Shown here piece by piece: positions 1 to 13,400 of a DNA stretch of 64,000 bases. The stretch comes from Apostichopus californicus (taxonomy: Eukaryota; Echinodermata; Holothuroidea; Aspidochirotida; Stichopodidae), in contig JAIPMN010005630.1 in the NCBI GenBank assembly GCA_020650975.1, positions 23,826-87,825 on the forward strand. The letters run 5' to 3'. The notes below the pieces were generated by a model, which saw only the letters and a program-made list of their open reading frames with translations, made no database searches and was not told the DNA's origin. Each line of letters opens with the position of its first letter. Position 1 is the first letter of the stretch. The position numbers and the translations under genes were made by a program.

Positions 1-3000
1 GCTGCCACCCCCCCCCCCCCCCTCAAAAAAAACCCTCACTCATTATGAAGATTTGATGCATCTGATTTCATACATGCCCATCAATAGCTCTCTACCTACC
101 CAGCAATTACAAAGGAAAGCTTATTTGTTGGATGAGAAAAGGCCAAACATTTGTGACAAGATAGATAGCAGGAGAAAATAATAAAACACTTCAATTTTTT
201 TTCCTTCAATATCTCTAAATATCAATGACATTGGCCTATCTGTTTCACAATACTTTTGAAAAGGTAACATTTATTTGCAAGCTTTACAGGGAATTTGCAG
301 GTTTTTACAAAAGACGACGTTGATTTAGGTCTCATTTGAACGGTTCCCATGACAACATGTAAATTGGATCAGTCGACTGACTCCATGTAGATACTGATAA
401 GTTTTCATACAACCTTCTCAATGGTTATCTGGTAAGAATAAAAGTAGAAAGAAAACAATTCCTACAAATAAAAATATTTCAGCTACCCTGTCTTCTTGGT
501 CTCAGTACCATGTGCTAAAAAAAATCTGGCCGGTCATTCCAGAGACGAGGAATTTTGTCATATATACATGTACAGGTATGCATATTGTACCAAGTTTGTA
601 CCCCTTACAGGCTTTTGTCTACTGGAGGGTCAAAAGATGCTTCACTGTCCAAATCTATATCGCATTATTTCAACTTTTATCATATACAGATAGAGAGAAT
701 AAAAAAAGAAAAAATGTCACTATCAGTCAAAATTTTTAGTTTCAGATCTTTAAAGCCAAGACAGTTAACTAACAAAGATCTTAGCATCTTAAAGAAATCT
801 TTCTGTTTCAGAGTAGGTACTTTTTATTTTCAGGTCAAACTTATGAGCCATTTATTCATTGCTGCTGAGAAAACAAACAGAAAAGCTATTGCAAAACAAA
901 ACAAAAAAACGGGTGTTGAGAAAACATTTTACACAAAAAGTATCACGAAAAGCTCCGCAATTGCCACATACGGCCATTTGTGTACTGAAACCAATCTGAG
1001 CACACTCAATTTTTATTTTGTAGAGATTGAATTTTATGAAACTTTTCGTCGAACAAGACTGTCCTTGTCAATATGAACTTCTAGGAATTATAGAGATAAT
1101 TACCAATAAATTCATTTTCCATACATATAAAAGAGCATTATTTACACCAAATTAATGCAAACTTCTAGAAAGATGTTTTTGTTTTTATGAAGTTTTTTTT
1201 TTGTCTACTAAAATCTCATTTCCAGTTATCACTGACTCAGACTGACTGAGTATTTTTGTTATTATTTAAAATCTAGATTTGAATGTAACTTTTTTGAACA
1301 TTCATCACTGTTACCCAAACAATGTAAAGTACACATTCAAACTTATTTTAAAGCAATCACATGAGAGTCAAACAGTTTTTTTATTCTTTCTCAGGAAAAA
1401 TTTGCACTATGCATGAATGTAATATGAGTGGGTTAAACTCATGATTGTTTCTAGCTACAAGAAATTAATATTTTGGCATACAAAATGTCCGGGAAAATAA
1501 TATGTTCTGTTTAATAATGACATAATAAAAAATCTGGTACATTCGAAGTAAATGTGATACAGGTTACAACAATAGTTTATTAAGAGCGGCTCCAAAGAAA
1601 TTGAAATAATTTTGTTTTTTTCGCCCCGATTTTCGTGTCAAGAAGTACACCTCTATTCTCCATCTATATGTTATATAAGGTAAATCTATATGAAATAATG
1701 CCTAATTAATAAAGTTTACATACAACCATTCATTTGAAATCTTCTCGTATTATAGTATTGAGTAAGTGAAGAAGTTAATAACTGAATAGATTCATAATGC
1801 TATGTTTAATATTCAAAGCCCCATTGGCATCAACAATAAAGCTCACAGCTACTATTAAGCTATTTTAATATACAATCCCTCTGTTGAAAACATTTTCACA
1901 AGTGAAAAATATATACAATGCGAAAAGTTTGTAAGTTTAAGAAAAGGAGAAAAAAAAGGGTGTGCTGTTGTTGTTTTGTTTTTTCTTTTAGATTAAAGGA
2001 AGGAGAGGGAAAAAAAGGTTTTTCCTTCCTTTGGCACAGTTCAAACCTAAAACCTAAATGGTAAACCAAAACAACGATAGAAAGCAATGAAAACCGGAAA
2101 AATTAGATCAATAAAAAGAGATTTGCCAAGAATACAAACTCAAATGAATTGAAATAAAAACAAATTAAAAAAAATCTGGCTTAATTTATAGATATTCGGT
2201 TGAGCTCACGAGACAACACCTTTTGGAAATTATATGTGATTTTTATTTAACTGTACAAGCATACATAAGTAGAATAATTTGACAAAAGTTATAAAAAGAA
2301 CAAAAACCTGACATATTGTCAACATCGAACTAATATCTTGATAATATCCAGAGCGAAGGATATGAGACCAAAACTGCTCAAAATACATTTTTGAGGTGTC
2401 ATTTTTGCTGTCGTATAAACATGAAAACAAACTGCCACCAAAACTCAGAAGACATTTCAAAATGTATCGACTCTTCAAGATTAAAACTTATAACGGTTCA
2501 ATTCTGAATGTGTAAATGATAATTTAACAGCAGTGACAACATAATTAAGCTTCATAGCATACGGGTTCTCTGCTAGACTAATTCAAGAATAACAAGTTTA
2601 CATTATAAATTAAATATAATACATTCTTGCCCTTCAGTTATTACATGCGCAAAAGATTTGTAGGTAAAAAACAACAAAAATTGGAACCGCAAATAACAGT
2701 GATGACGAGCAACATAAAAGAGAGATTTGACGAAAAACTTTTACAAAACAGATTTTGCAGCAAACAAATCTCATGCTTCCTTCATAATTCTTTTGTTTTT
2801 CTTCAGAAAAATAAAATTCATTGATAATTAATCCAAATGAAATATTGAGATTTGCAGTTTATTTTAAACAATTTACAAAGTTTCCCAAGGTTTTCGACCT
2901 CTGACTGATGTCTCTGGCCCGATAAACTACAAATAAGTTTTCCTAAAAACTACTTGTATGACAAAACAAAAGACTAAGCATTTATATTCCAATTAATTAC

Positions 3001-4052
3001 TTGAATACTTCCATATTAATGCATATTATTTTTTATTATTATTGTTAATATTTACTGGTTTATTTAACATATTTTTACGCCATTGTGATAGAAATTAAAT
3101 GTAATTTCATTCAATCCCCATTTACCATTCTTGAAAAAAAAATTTAACTGTTGTGAATTTCAAATGCTTCAAAATTTCTTCAAGGTTTTTTTCTTTTTTT
3201 TCTCTTGTGCTTGCTCTTTAATTGCCAAAAATAAAATAAACCCACTTAAAATATAAATTGTTTCATCTTTAGCCATGATAACTGGACCACCCCTTGATGA
3301 ATGAAACAGTGCTTTCTCTCCTAACTTTTACAGTCTTTTCGTTTTCTCGCATGGAAGCTCCATATGATAACAGTTTTCCTGATTCTCAAAGGCTCCTTCA
3401 AAAATCAAAACAATTATTTTGCACTTGCATTGGTCTGTAATAATATATTTTCACATTTTAGTTTGTAATTTTGTATTCATCAAATGTAAGAGAAATCTAT
3501 TTGAATTGCATTCAATATTTAGCTCACATTTACTATGAAACATCCAGACCAGAATCTATTTCTGCAAAACTAAATATTCTGAAGACCAGATCTGAGATAC
3601 CGTTTGAGAAATTGTCACCCAAAATGGAGCCTCAGCATGACAAAGTGAATTAATTCAATGAACTGATATACACTCAGCATAGACCTCTGACATCAAACCT
3701 GTAATAGCAAGATACAAGGCTTTGGGTTAACATTAAACCTGTCAGGCAACTACAGAATATTGGCAAATCTGGTGAATGAGTATCATTTTGGTTATTGCAA
3801 CATCTGTTCATCAGGAGAGGTAATATCTTGTCCAGTTCTTCTCCGTACAATATTTGGGAGAGAAATCACCTTTTATGATACATGTCAAAGTGTTGTAATG
3901 CCAATACAAAGGCAGTTAAATTATGTGTTATATATTATAACACTATTTCATGGGAAGGTACACTATATATGTGTGACAGTACACAGAGAGATAACTACTC
4001 TTTATATGTCACACAGTGTATGTGTGACACTAGTTACAAAGTTGAACAATTA
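1..4052 (-). other. 3' flank and probable 3' UTR of DIP2
   Basis: There is no convincing coding sequence on either strand. The region is AT-rich. Candidate minus-strand poly(A) signals (AATAAA) lie opposite TTTATT at 3059-3064, 3032-3037 and 2858-2863; which is used cannot be told from sequence. A C-run opens the window. Long open frames here, such as one at 555-1076 on the plus strand, look like chance. Confidence 0.5.
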
Positions 4053-4196
4053 CTGTTAGTGTTACAGTAGTTTACATGTTGTATGCAACATAGATTGGAT
4101 CTGTTAGTGTTACAGTAGTTTACATGTTGTATGCAACATAGATCGGATCTGTTAGTGTTACAGTAGTTTACATGTTGTATGCAACATAGATCGGAT
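4053..4196 (-). repeat. 48-bp tandem triplication over the DIP2 stop codon
   Basis: Three head-to-tail copies start at 4053, 4101 and 4149 on the plus strand. The copy at 4149-4196 holds the true end of DIP2 (DPIYVAYNM and the stop). The other two lie beyond the stop and carry the same codons and stop in the same frame, because 48 is a multiple of three. The copies differ at about one base (gattgg against gatcgg), so the duplication is recent. Confidence 0.95.
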
Positions 4197-4420
4197 CAAG
4201 CTGATCCGCTAGGAATCCGTCTCTCAGATGCATCCTCTGCTTCTCTCCCTTGGAGTTGATGGGGATGACACCAGGGTCCACCATCACCACCACACCTACA
4301 ATCAGGTAATGTTCTTCCAATACCACATTGGTAACCAAGGGAACAAGGTCCAGGGCTTCACTCTCCTTACCATCTAGCTCCACGACCACAACCAGAAGAT
4401 TGGTCCATGTGAAAACCGCA
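4168..4420 (-). CDS. DIP2: DIP2 exon w34: C-terminus and stop
   Basis: Residues 1401-1484 and a TAA stop at 4168-4170: AVFTWTNLLVVVVELDGKES, LVPLVTNVVLEEHYLIVGVV, VIPINSKGEKQRMHLRDGF and DPIYVAYNM. The C-terminus is identical to human DIP2. NSKGEKQRMHL lies where the catalytic-lysine motif is found in relatives. Exon length includes coding sequence only; the exon must continue into the 3' UTR. The last nine codons and the stop fall inside a 48-bp tandem triplication. Confidence 0.97.
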
Positions 4421-7400
4421 CTATTGGGTAAGATTCAAATATAGTGAACTTGTTAAAAGTAGCTATACCCAGCAAAGCAAATGAAATAATGGTAAACATG
4501 GAAGATTTTCCCAGACATGTTCTATTTATGTGATGGGAGCACTATCATCATGTTTTTACAGTGTGCAAAGTGTTTTTAGGTAGTAACAACAAAGTTGTCA
4601 TACAGATTGTAGAAAAAACTTTCTTGACTTTTGATTTCGCCATCTAGCTACTCCAGTTTGAGGCAATCGTCATGGTAACATTCCTTCAACTGTTCTAATC
4701 TTTTAAATAGCTTATTGCAATTTTGTTACCAGTTTCATTTTTTTTCCCCCCACATTAATAAATAAATCTGAATTCTCTGGCGAGCTACTTACCATTCACA
4801 AACGTTCTTGTGACATCTCAAGACGGAGTTTTCAATGTCTGTTGGGTGGTATCTCATCCCTCTCATCATAATGGTTTCATCCAACGAGCCAACAACAAAC
4901 AGAGCATCGTGACGATCTAATAAGCAGAGAGGAAATTATTTGATATATACCAGAAACACTGCATTTGCCATGTGAATTATCTGTCATGGAAGCCTTGTGG
5001 TATGGTACTGCAGATTTGTTTGAAGTACTTGTGTCATTCAGTAAACTCTAAATCACACTTTACGGTCCGCCTATACATTTGTTTTGTGATAATGATAACA
5101 CATAACTCAATCAACTTGCATTAGGTTTGTAAACGGCTCAGCAGTGTCTCCAAAGTTTGTTGTAATGAGACCGTACTGCTTGGAGTTGGTGAAAGTTAAC
5201 CTATGAACACACATGTAACTTAATAGTAGTGCCAGAGTAATGCAGACTGCCCTAGCAAGTCACACATATACGATACTGGTCTGCACAGAAAACACTTGAG
5301 AACGTAGCTTTAAAGATTTCAACGTATTCATCAAAGTCCAATAACATATCAACCAGCACTGATCATTATTGCCTGCGTCAATTGGGACATATACACATGA
5401 GTAATGCAAAGGGGGACAAATGAGGGGGCCAAATACACATGAGTAATGCAAGGGGACAAATACACATGAGTATTGCAAAGGGGACAAATAGCAGCACCAT
5501 GCAAAGAGAAGGGAAAGCAAAGTTAATACTATGATTGATGCTGGTTGTCACTGGGCTGATACAAACAAACTTCAATTGTGTGAGATGAAATAGACAATTT
5601 CAGCTAATGAGAAACATTGAAATGGGATTATGGGCACAAAATAAAACTTTCAGATCTAACAAACAACAATGCCCTGAGCATCCATTGGTGTACAACAAGA
5701 GTTAGACAAATGATATTTATCCTAAGAAATGGATCAGAAGGGGAAATAATTTGATACCTCCATCGGCTTGTGTCAAATCTGTCCTCTTGATGAATCCCAG
5801 ATAGCCAGTCCTGGCATACATGGTATCGACATCTCCCGTGGTGAGTCTAGCCGTGAAATGGTCGTTTTGCATAGGATCGTCTCCATAAATGGTAAAATAA
5901 CCACAGGAGTTATGAGGGCTGTGTACCCATATCTGATGTGAGAGAAATAATGGTACAAAGAATTATTTGTACTGTTAAGGGTGTCAAAATGCAAATTAAG
6001 GCACTGACCCACAGTATGTTGCTGTAGGGGTGCAGCAGCATGCTGCAGCCCGACTGCCTAGGGTGTAATCTATTGTATGTATGTATTGTATGTATTGTGT
6101 ATGTATTGTATTTATGTATTGTATGTATGTATTGTGTATGTATTATGTTTGTGTATTGTGTATGTATTTTATGTTGTATGTATGTATGTATTGTACTGTG
6201 CAGTTTCATAGCAAATGCACTGTAGTTACAGATAACAGGCACTGCTTGTGTGCCGAGAAAATATCTTGATTTGATATTGATGCAGCCTTGCTGCAGGGTA
6301 GCTTGCAGCTGCTGCAGCTATTCCCCCCCTTCACACGGTGTCAAAGGTCATGACACTGAAAAGCTGAAGTATTTTACGGTCTTCCTATGGTACACTTAGG
6401 GTCTAATAAATGATGCTTTGGATAGGGCTGAATGGACTTAATAGAAAAGGGGGTCAATCTTGACAGATGCTAAGAAGAAACATCCTACTTGCCCAATTAT
6501 TATTCCACCAAATAAGCACCTTTCATAAAGTGACTGTTGCATCATCCAGCAGTAATTAAGTTTGTTGGTAAATATGGCTAAAGGGTTAACAGGTCTTGAA
6601 ATATTTCCAAACAGTGAAACCCTGTTCATGTTCAGCGAGTTGTTTGTAAACCAGTTCAATAAAATGGAGCCATATAAGAGTAACAACTGTGTTGTTGGAG
6701 TGTCTTTAACCTGTATTTAACCATAGCCAAGACATCACTTAATAAGCTAAGCTTCTCTGGTTCCTATTAATGTAGCCCCCCAACAATCCTTATTGGGGTT
6801 TACAGAGAAGTTTAAACTAAACTAAACTATCTGGTACTCTTGTCAAATCAAGATTAATGAACACTTGATCTTATGATTCAACTGAAATGAAACTTACCTC
6901 TCCAAGGTGAGAGTCTGCACACTGTCCTCTTGTATCTGGATGGGCAATAACTACTTTCACACCAGGAAGGATCTGATATAGTCAACGAAAAAAAAAAATG
7001 TTAACCTTTTATGGTAGTATCATACTTACTACATTACACCCATATAAGACCCTACACTATCTCACAACTGTAATCACATTTGATGGTCAGCTGTGTCACT
7101 AACGAATACTTTCTGGCAAAAGCTTTCATTTTGTGTTTATTTTTAACTTTTGTTTTCGTCGTACTTGAAAAGTGCAGTCAGTGTCCTATGAACTCACATA
7201 TTCATAGTGAAAGTGAAAGTTATTTTTAAAAATCATTTCTATTTTCAAAATATGGATCGAAAGAGATAGCAAGGTTTATCCATGTGATGATACTAGGAAC
7301 AGAGTCCCTACAAACCTCCTACCTATTTTCTTTGATATATTTACTCAGATAGGATTATTTAAGAATACAGCATTTTTTTTTATCACCTGTACTTCTTTCT

Positions 7401-10400
7401 TCAAGTTTTGTTTTTATTTGATCACTAAAATAAATCATGTTTGGAGAATATCACTGTTAGACTTCTTTATGCATCGTAAACTGGTAAAGGATTAGGCCAG
7501 CTTACCTTTCCTGATTCCATCATGCAGAGAGATTGAGGACTGCCTTTCTCTACGATTGTGACACGATCGTTCCTTAGCGCCCTCATGTCGACATACACGA
7601 TAGTGGGATCTGGACTGGACGCGCCCTGTAAAAATGAGATGATACGCTTAGCTTACTGAACCAACTAGAAGCTAGAGGTAATGAAAAGTAAGCCAAAAGG
7701 AAACCGGAATATATTTACTAAACGTCAATGCATTTTGCAAGTCAAATGCCATGGATAGAGCATAAATTCATTTTATTGGATAGAGCATAGAGTCAAATAG
7801 ACAGACACTACCAAAACCATCAGGTCACAATGTTTGGGTTGCTATAAACTGGCTGTGATTGAATCTAATATTGTATTTAACACGTTTGCAGCAGGGTGCA
7901 AAGGCAGAACACACTATAAGACACAGTTAAAACTTGGGGAGAGAAAATCAAACTAAAGTGATGTAAAACAAACTGAAAATTTAAATACTTTAAGAAGCAG
8001 TTTAGGAGACTAGCCAGAAGCAAAACTATTTTGAACGGTCAAGCAACTAAAAAAAATGAGTGAAATAAAAAGGCCCATGAAAGTAAATACAAAGTAACAA
8101 GGCCAATTTCCTTGCCCCCCCCCCTCCCCCCTAAATATTTTGTGTTCCAATAAATGGGATTCAACAAAAGGATTTGACTGTTTTTGTGCAGAATAAATTT
8201 GAAAGAGGAAAGAACAGTAAAAACTTAGAAAAGCTTGAATTGAATGATGAGAGGGTAAATACCTGGAGGGCAATGGCGACGTTAATTCTACAACCAAAGG
8301 CCGTAGAGACAGCCCTCGGTGATAAACCTAAAGTGAGGAAGAGCTTGGAAAATGAATTGGTAAGATTGGTTCTGGGTCTCTCCTCAGCGACAGCGACACA
8401 ATACCTCACCGCTGATAGGTTGATACCCTTCGTCTAGGAGAGTAAAAGACAAGAGAAATGATAATATACTTCATTGTCATCCTGTGGAGGCACTGAGTGA
8501 CCAGATGCAAAAATTAAATTATCCATTTATTATTATTAAGGCAGAAGCAATTACAGGTAATACATTTTGGGCCTGGAAGACCACCATAATTCACACCAAT
8601 TGTATAATGTTGCAACTATGACAATATCTACTTCTTTTTTTCTTTTTTTTTAAGACTTTATTACTTCATATTTTTTTTAATATACTTCACTGATGATGAT
8701 GATGATAAATCGTATCCAGTTAGAGGAACGCTGACACCAAATTAGCTAAAATATCTTAAAATGATTACGATGTTTGCAAAACTTACAACATGTTTGAGCA
8801 TTTGACGACCAGCTTGGGATTACTAAATTCCTTCCGTACTACTCATAAGGCCCGAGATAATCTTTTTGTTCCCAACGTTCCTGTTGTAGTCACCAAAGTA
8901 GCAAGTTACGTGCAGTCCTCAAGTTAATTTCATTACCATCAAAAACCAACTTCTTGTCCTACCACTTAACAATGTCTTTTAATCAAAATATTCCTTTATT
9001 CTTTCCCTGTGAAACAATCAGTGAACTTCTCACCTTTAAGCTCACTACTGACTGGCCTAATCCTTTGGTACAAATCTCCATCACAGAGTAAGAGCAAAAT
9101 GTGTCACGAACTGTATAGAGAAGAGAGAGACGGAGAATAAAAAGAACGTCACTTCTGCAGCCTCCATCACGAAGACACTTGCTATGGTAACATTTAGTCA
9201 ATGTACACCCAATACGAAGCCGCTTCAAAATACTGACAAAATTTTGTCGAAAAGAAAACTTAATTAAGCTTAATGAGCTGTATTGTAAAGGGATTAATGA
9301 TATGGAAAAATCTTCAGATTCCATGAATAACACTGCTTCAACATAATCTGTGAATACTCAAGCTACACTTTTGTCGTTGTAATGCACGAATATTTGCAAC
9401 TGTTTGAAAACTCAAATCAGAGCGTCTAGTAACATATTTACCATAAGATAAACAGGATATTGCAAATGCCTGTCGCACTCTCCCCCACCCCCACCTTTTG
9501 ATAGACTAACTCTTTGTGACAACTTTAGATATTTTTTTAAATTTTGATGTCCTTTGCACTTGGAAACCATCCCTCCTGATGAGCACAATTAAAAGCTTGT
9601 TAATGATTAACAAAGTCAATAATCTATAGGTTTCTATTCCTGAAACTGTCAGTCAAGTTAAATGGAACACAGCATAATTGTTGAAACAGGAAATGTTTAC
9701 AGAAAGCTTCTTTGAATCTTCTGAATACTCTGATAGCAAGCTTGTGTAAATACAGCTAAAAACTTGGGGAGTTTTCACATCAAATAAATAAAATTAGCCT
9801 GCCTACTCTTTAGCAATTTTTTCCATGCTAAATGTTTGTTATACACTCCTAATACTTTAAACGTGACTCTCCTATTAACCTGCAGTTCCTTTTTCGGTTG
9901 AAAGAATGACAAGGGAAGTTACTTTATATGATACTAAAAGTTGTCAAGTTTAGCAACACGGTACAGTGGCCGAGTGGTTAAGGCGTTAGACTTAAGATCT
10001 AATGGATGAATGTCCGCGTGGGTTCGAACCCCACCTGTGCCATAACTCACGTTTTGGATCCATACCCTTCTTCAGAAAACTTTTATGAGAGTTTCTTATT
10101 ACAAAAAATGACATATTTTCTTCTCTCCCTGTTTATTAACTCTCTACCGTTCGGATACCTATGGCTGGTAGTTTCTTAGACAAAGGCATGAGATATTTCA
10201 TTCTTTGTTGATAACCTCCATCAGTCTTAATCTCATTAAATGCAGCAGGTTTAACGACGCAAACTAAATATTTCAGAGCTTATTATCTATTTGGTCAAGA
10301 TTCCTAGTGATGTGACTAATGTGCAGACTAGTAAGACCATAACAAGGTACAACAGGTATGAGTAATTTTAAAAGGTTCAAGGATGATAGATGGTTTAACA

Positions 10401-13400
10401 AATGGTATTGAGCCAGCAGTAAGTTAAAAACAAATTTCACAATTAAACAGTAAAATGGTTCAACAACAGACATTCATAAAGCAGATGATTCATACATGTT
10501 AGAACAAATTAAAGGTTCAGCAGCAGATGTTGAGTCAACAGACTGTTAATCAAATTCACAAATACACAATAGATGGTTCGACAACAGACACTGAAACAAT
10601 AGATCAAACAATATATGGTTCGACAACAGACCTCGAGACAATAGATGAAACAATAGATGGTTCCACAACAGACATTGAAACAATAGATTAAACGATTGAT
10701 GGTTCGACAACAGACAATGAAACAATAGATTAAACAATTGATGGTTCAACAACAGACATTGAAACAATATATTAAACAATAGATGGTTCAACAACAGACA
10801 TGGAAATAATAGATGTTACAATATATGAAACAATAGATTAAACAATAGATGGTTCAACAACAGACATGGAAACAATAGATGAAACAATAGATGGTTTTTT
10901 GCTCACCTTTGTACTGACTGAGGGCAGACAACCACAAGGCAGGATTAGATTCAATCTCCAATGGAGGTATAACAATAGACTGATGACCAGAATAGACACT
11001 GAAGCAAAATGAGGAAGAAAGAATTAATCGACCACTTACACCATTATGAATATTCATAGCTTAATATCCTGTGGAGGTATAACAATAGGACTGATGGCCA
11101 GAGTAGACACTACAGCAAAATAAGGAAAAGTTTTCAAATAAACCATATTTGTTAACGCCTGTGGAGGTAAAACAATGGATTGAAGGTGAGAGAAGACACT
11201 CCCCAGGAGTTATAAGAAGTTCCAATAAGTTTCAAAATGCTATAAAATAATTATCTAGGACTTTCACCCAAGGTCAGGTGATTTAATCCATTCTAAGAGC
11301 AACTAGTGCTGCAATATTTGGATGACGATGACGATGATGATGATTGTGCTTAATACCCCAACAGCCATGACACAATATAGTGGCTTATAAAATGGTCGAC
11401 TCAACCACTGTTTCTTGACTATTCATACTTTTAATGAACATAAGGATAGAGAAGCTCTGGCAAGACAAACATTTAGAAATTTTCCCTTCTTTTGGAAATT
11501 ATCCAAGATATTTACCTGCTCAGGACCCAAAGAACGAATCCAAGGCCACAGTAGGGATCTAAACAGAGACAGACGACTCGAGATGGGTAAAGCTCACAGG
11601 AGAGTTTCAAGGACCTACAAGCAGCACTTGATGCAGAGTGGGACATCTGTAAAATAAATATCAAATATATGTTGACATTTTGCATAAGAAAAACAAAGAA
11701 ACTAGTACCAACATTACCTTCTAAATAGTTGCAAACATTATCTTTTTTTTTAACCTCTGATTTTACAATTTTGCTTTATAAACAGAAAAGAGTAATATTT
11801 TTATTTCTTGATCAATCAAATTGTAACAATCAACATCATCTTACTTGCTATTTCTGTGTGAAAAAAGCTGAGCTTTGAGTGTATTTGACAACAAGTCATG
11901 GGTAATATCACAGGGGTGGGGGGGGGGAGGGGATTAGTATCTGCTTGTGGTGAAGAGAAGAAATTCTGAAATTTGTCATTGGTAAGAGATTTTGAGCACC
12001 AAAAAAATGGAAGGGGGGGGGGGCTGACTTTTGAAACTGCATCTATTATTGTTGACAATTATATCCTGGAATGAGATTACTTGCTTACCAAGTGGTAAGT
12101 GATACAAAGGGTGGGGGTGAGGGAGGGGGAGGGGTGGGGGAGGGGTGATGGATATCTAGCAGTGTAAGGTGATATTTACAAGGAAGGGGAAGGATGAGGA
12201 GAGGAGGGGAAGGATGGGCTGACCTTGACTCCTGCTAACATGCCAGTGGTCGAGACACTGAAGTCTAGGTAACAGAGCATCTCTGGTGTTGGGGCTCTGT
12301 AGATGTTGGTCAGTTTCTTCTTTGGGAGGTCATCAGTGTCCAGGAGAGGTGGCCATGTCTTCACATCAACTGTCCCTGTTGCTTCCTATTAGTGAACAGT
12401 TATAATAAATCATATCATAATATAATCATACTGATGTACCAGATCTTTCTTTCTCGCTACCTGAGATTGAGACAGTGAAGATGCGAGAAACTGGGTTTTA
12501 TAGCAAAAATATCAGAAAAGATGGTGAGAGAAGGAAATGGAAATGATAGATGGGATTTTATTATTTTAGTTTCATTAATGATGATTCCTCTGTTTATGTA
12601 GAAACTGTATTGTCTGTAATGTCCAAAACCTGCTAAGAAATGGTGACATACATTTAAATAATAAGAACAATAACCTATTATTTCAGAGCTACTCCTACCT
12701 CGACAGAATCATCCCTCCTGCTTCTAAATCTTTCATTTTTACTTCCAAAAAATATTGGAAGAAAAACAATTTTTAGATTTAGAAGATAAAAATGGAGGGG
12801 TTAAATCAGCAAGAGATTGCATATATTCCTGTTAACAACAGTTCATAAGGTGGGATTTGACCACAAGATGGAAAGTAGCTAAGGCAATTACTGTGACTGA
12901 CCTTTGACCTTAGAAGCTTGATGATTGCTGCTGTCGACAGGACAACCACGGACTTACTGACCTCGACAATCATTCTGACGGTCGGAAGAGTTGTCACAAG
13001 ATTATGAGGATGGGGTGGTCGAACAGTGACTGGAACAGCACCTGTAGATGCCAGAAGAAGATATAAATTGAGAAAATATATCGTAGCAAGCAAGCTGGTG
13101 CTTTATTCTCATGTCTTTAAAGTTAAGCTCGTTAAGGTCGTTAAGTGAGACAAAAGAATGATTTGTAACCTGAGTATGAGGTAGAGAGATAAAAGGATGA
13201 AGGAGACCACTCCATTCAATGTTTAAACCTCTGCCTCAACCTCTCTCAACTTTGTAAACAAGATGAAACACGGGTCAGGTATACAGGGATGAGCCTGGTT
13301 TTAAAACAAAATCACAGAACTTTGCAAAAATTTCGTTATAGGCTCCAGTTTGCGTATGCTACAGTGTGTTAAGATAATAGTTTTTGTCCCCGAGGTAGAA

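Noticed and set aside
555-1076. 173-residue plus-strand open frame in the 3' flank
   Set aside because: Composition follows the AT-rich background, no recognisable motif or family, and it is antisense to the probable DIP2 UTR.
8174-8437. Plus-strand open frame of 87 residues
   Set aside because: It is the antisense shadow of DIP2 exon w29.
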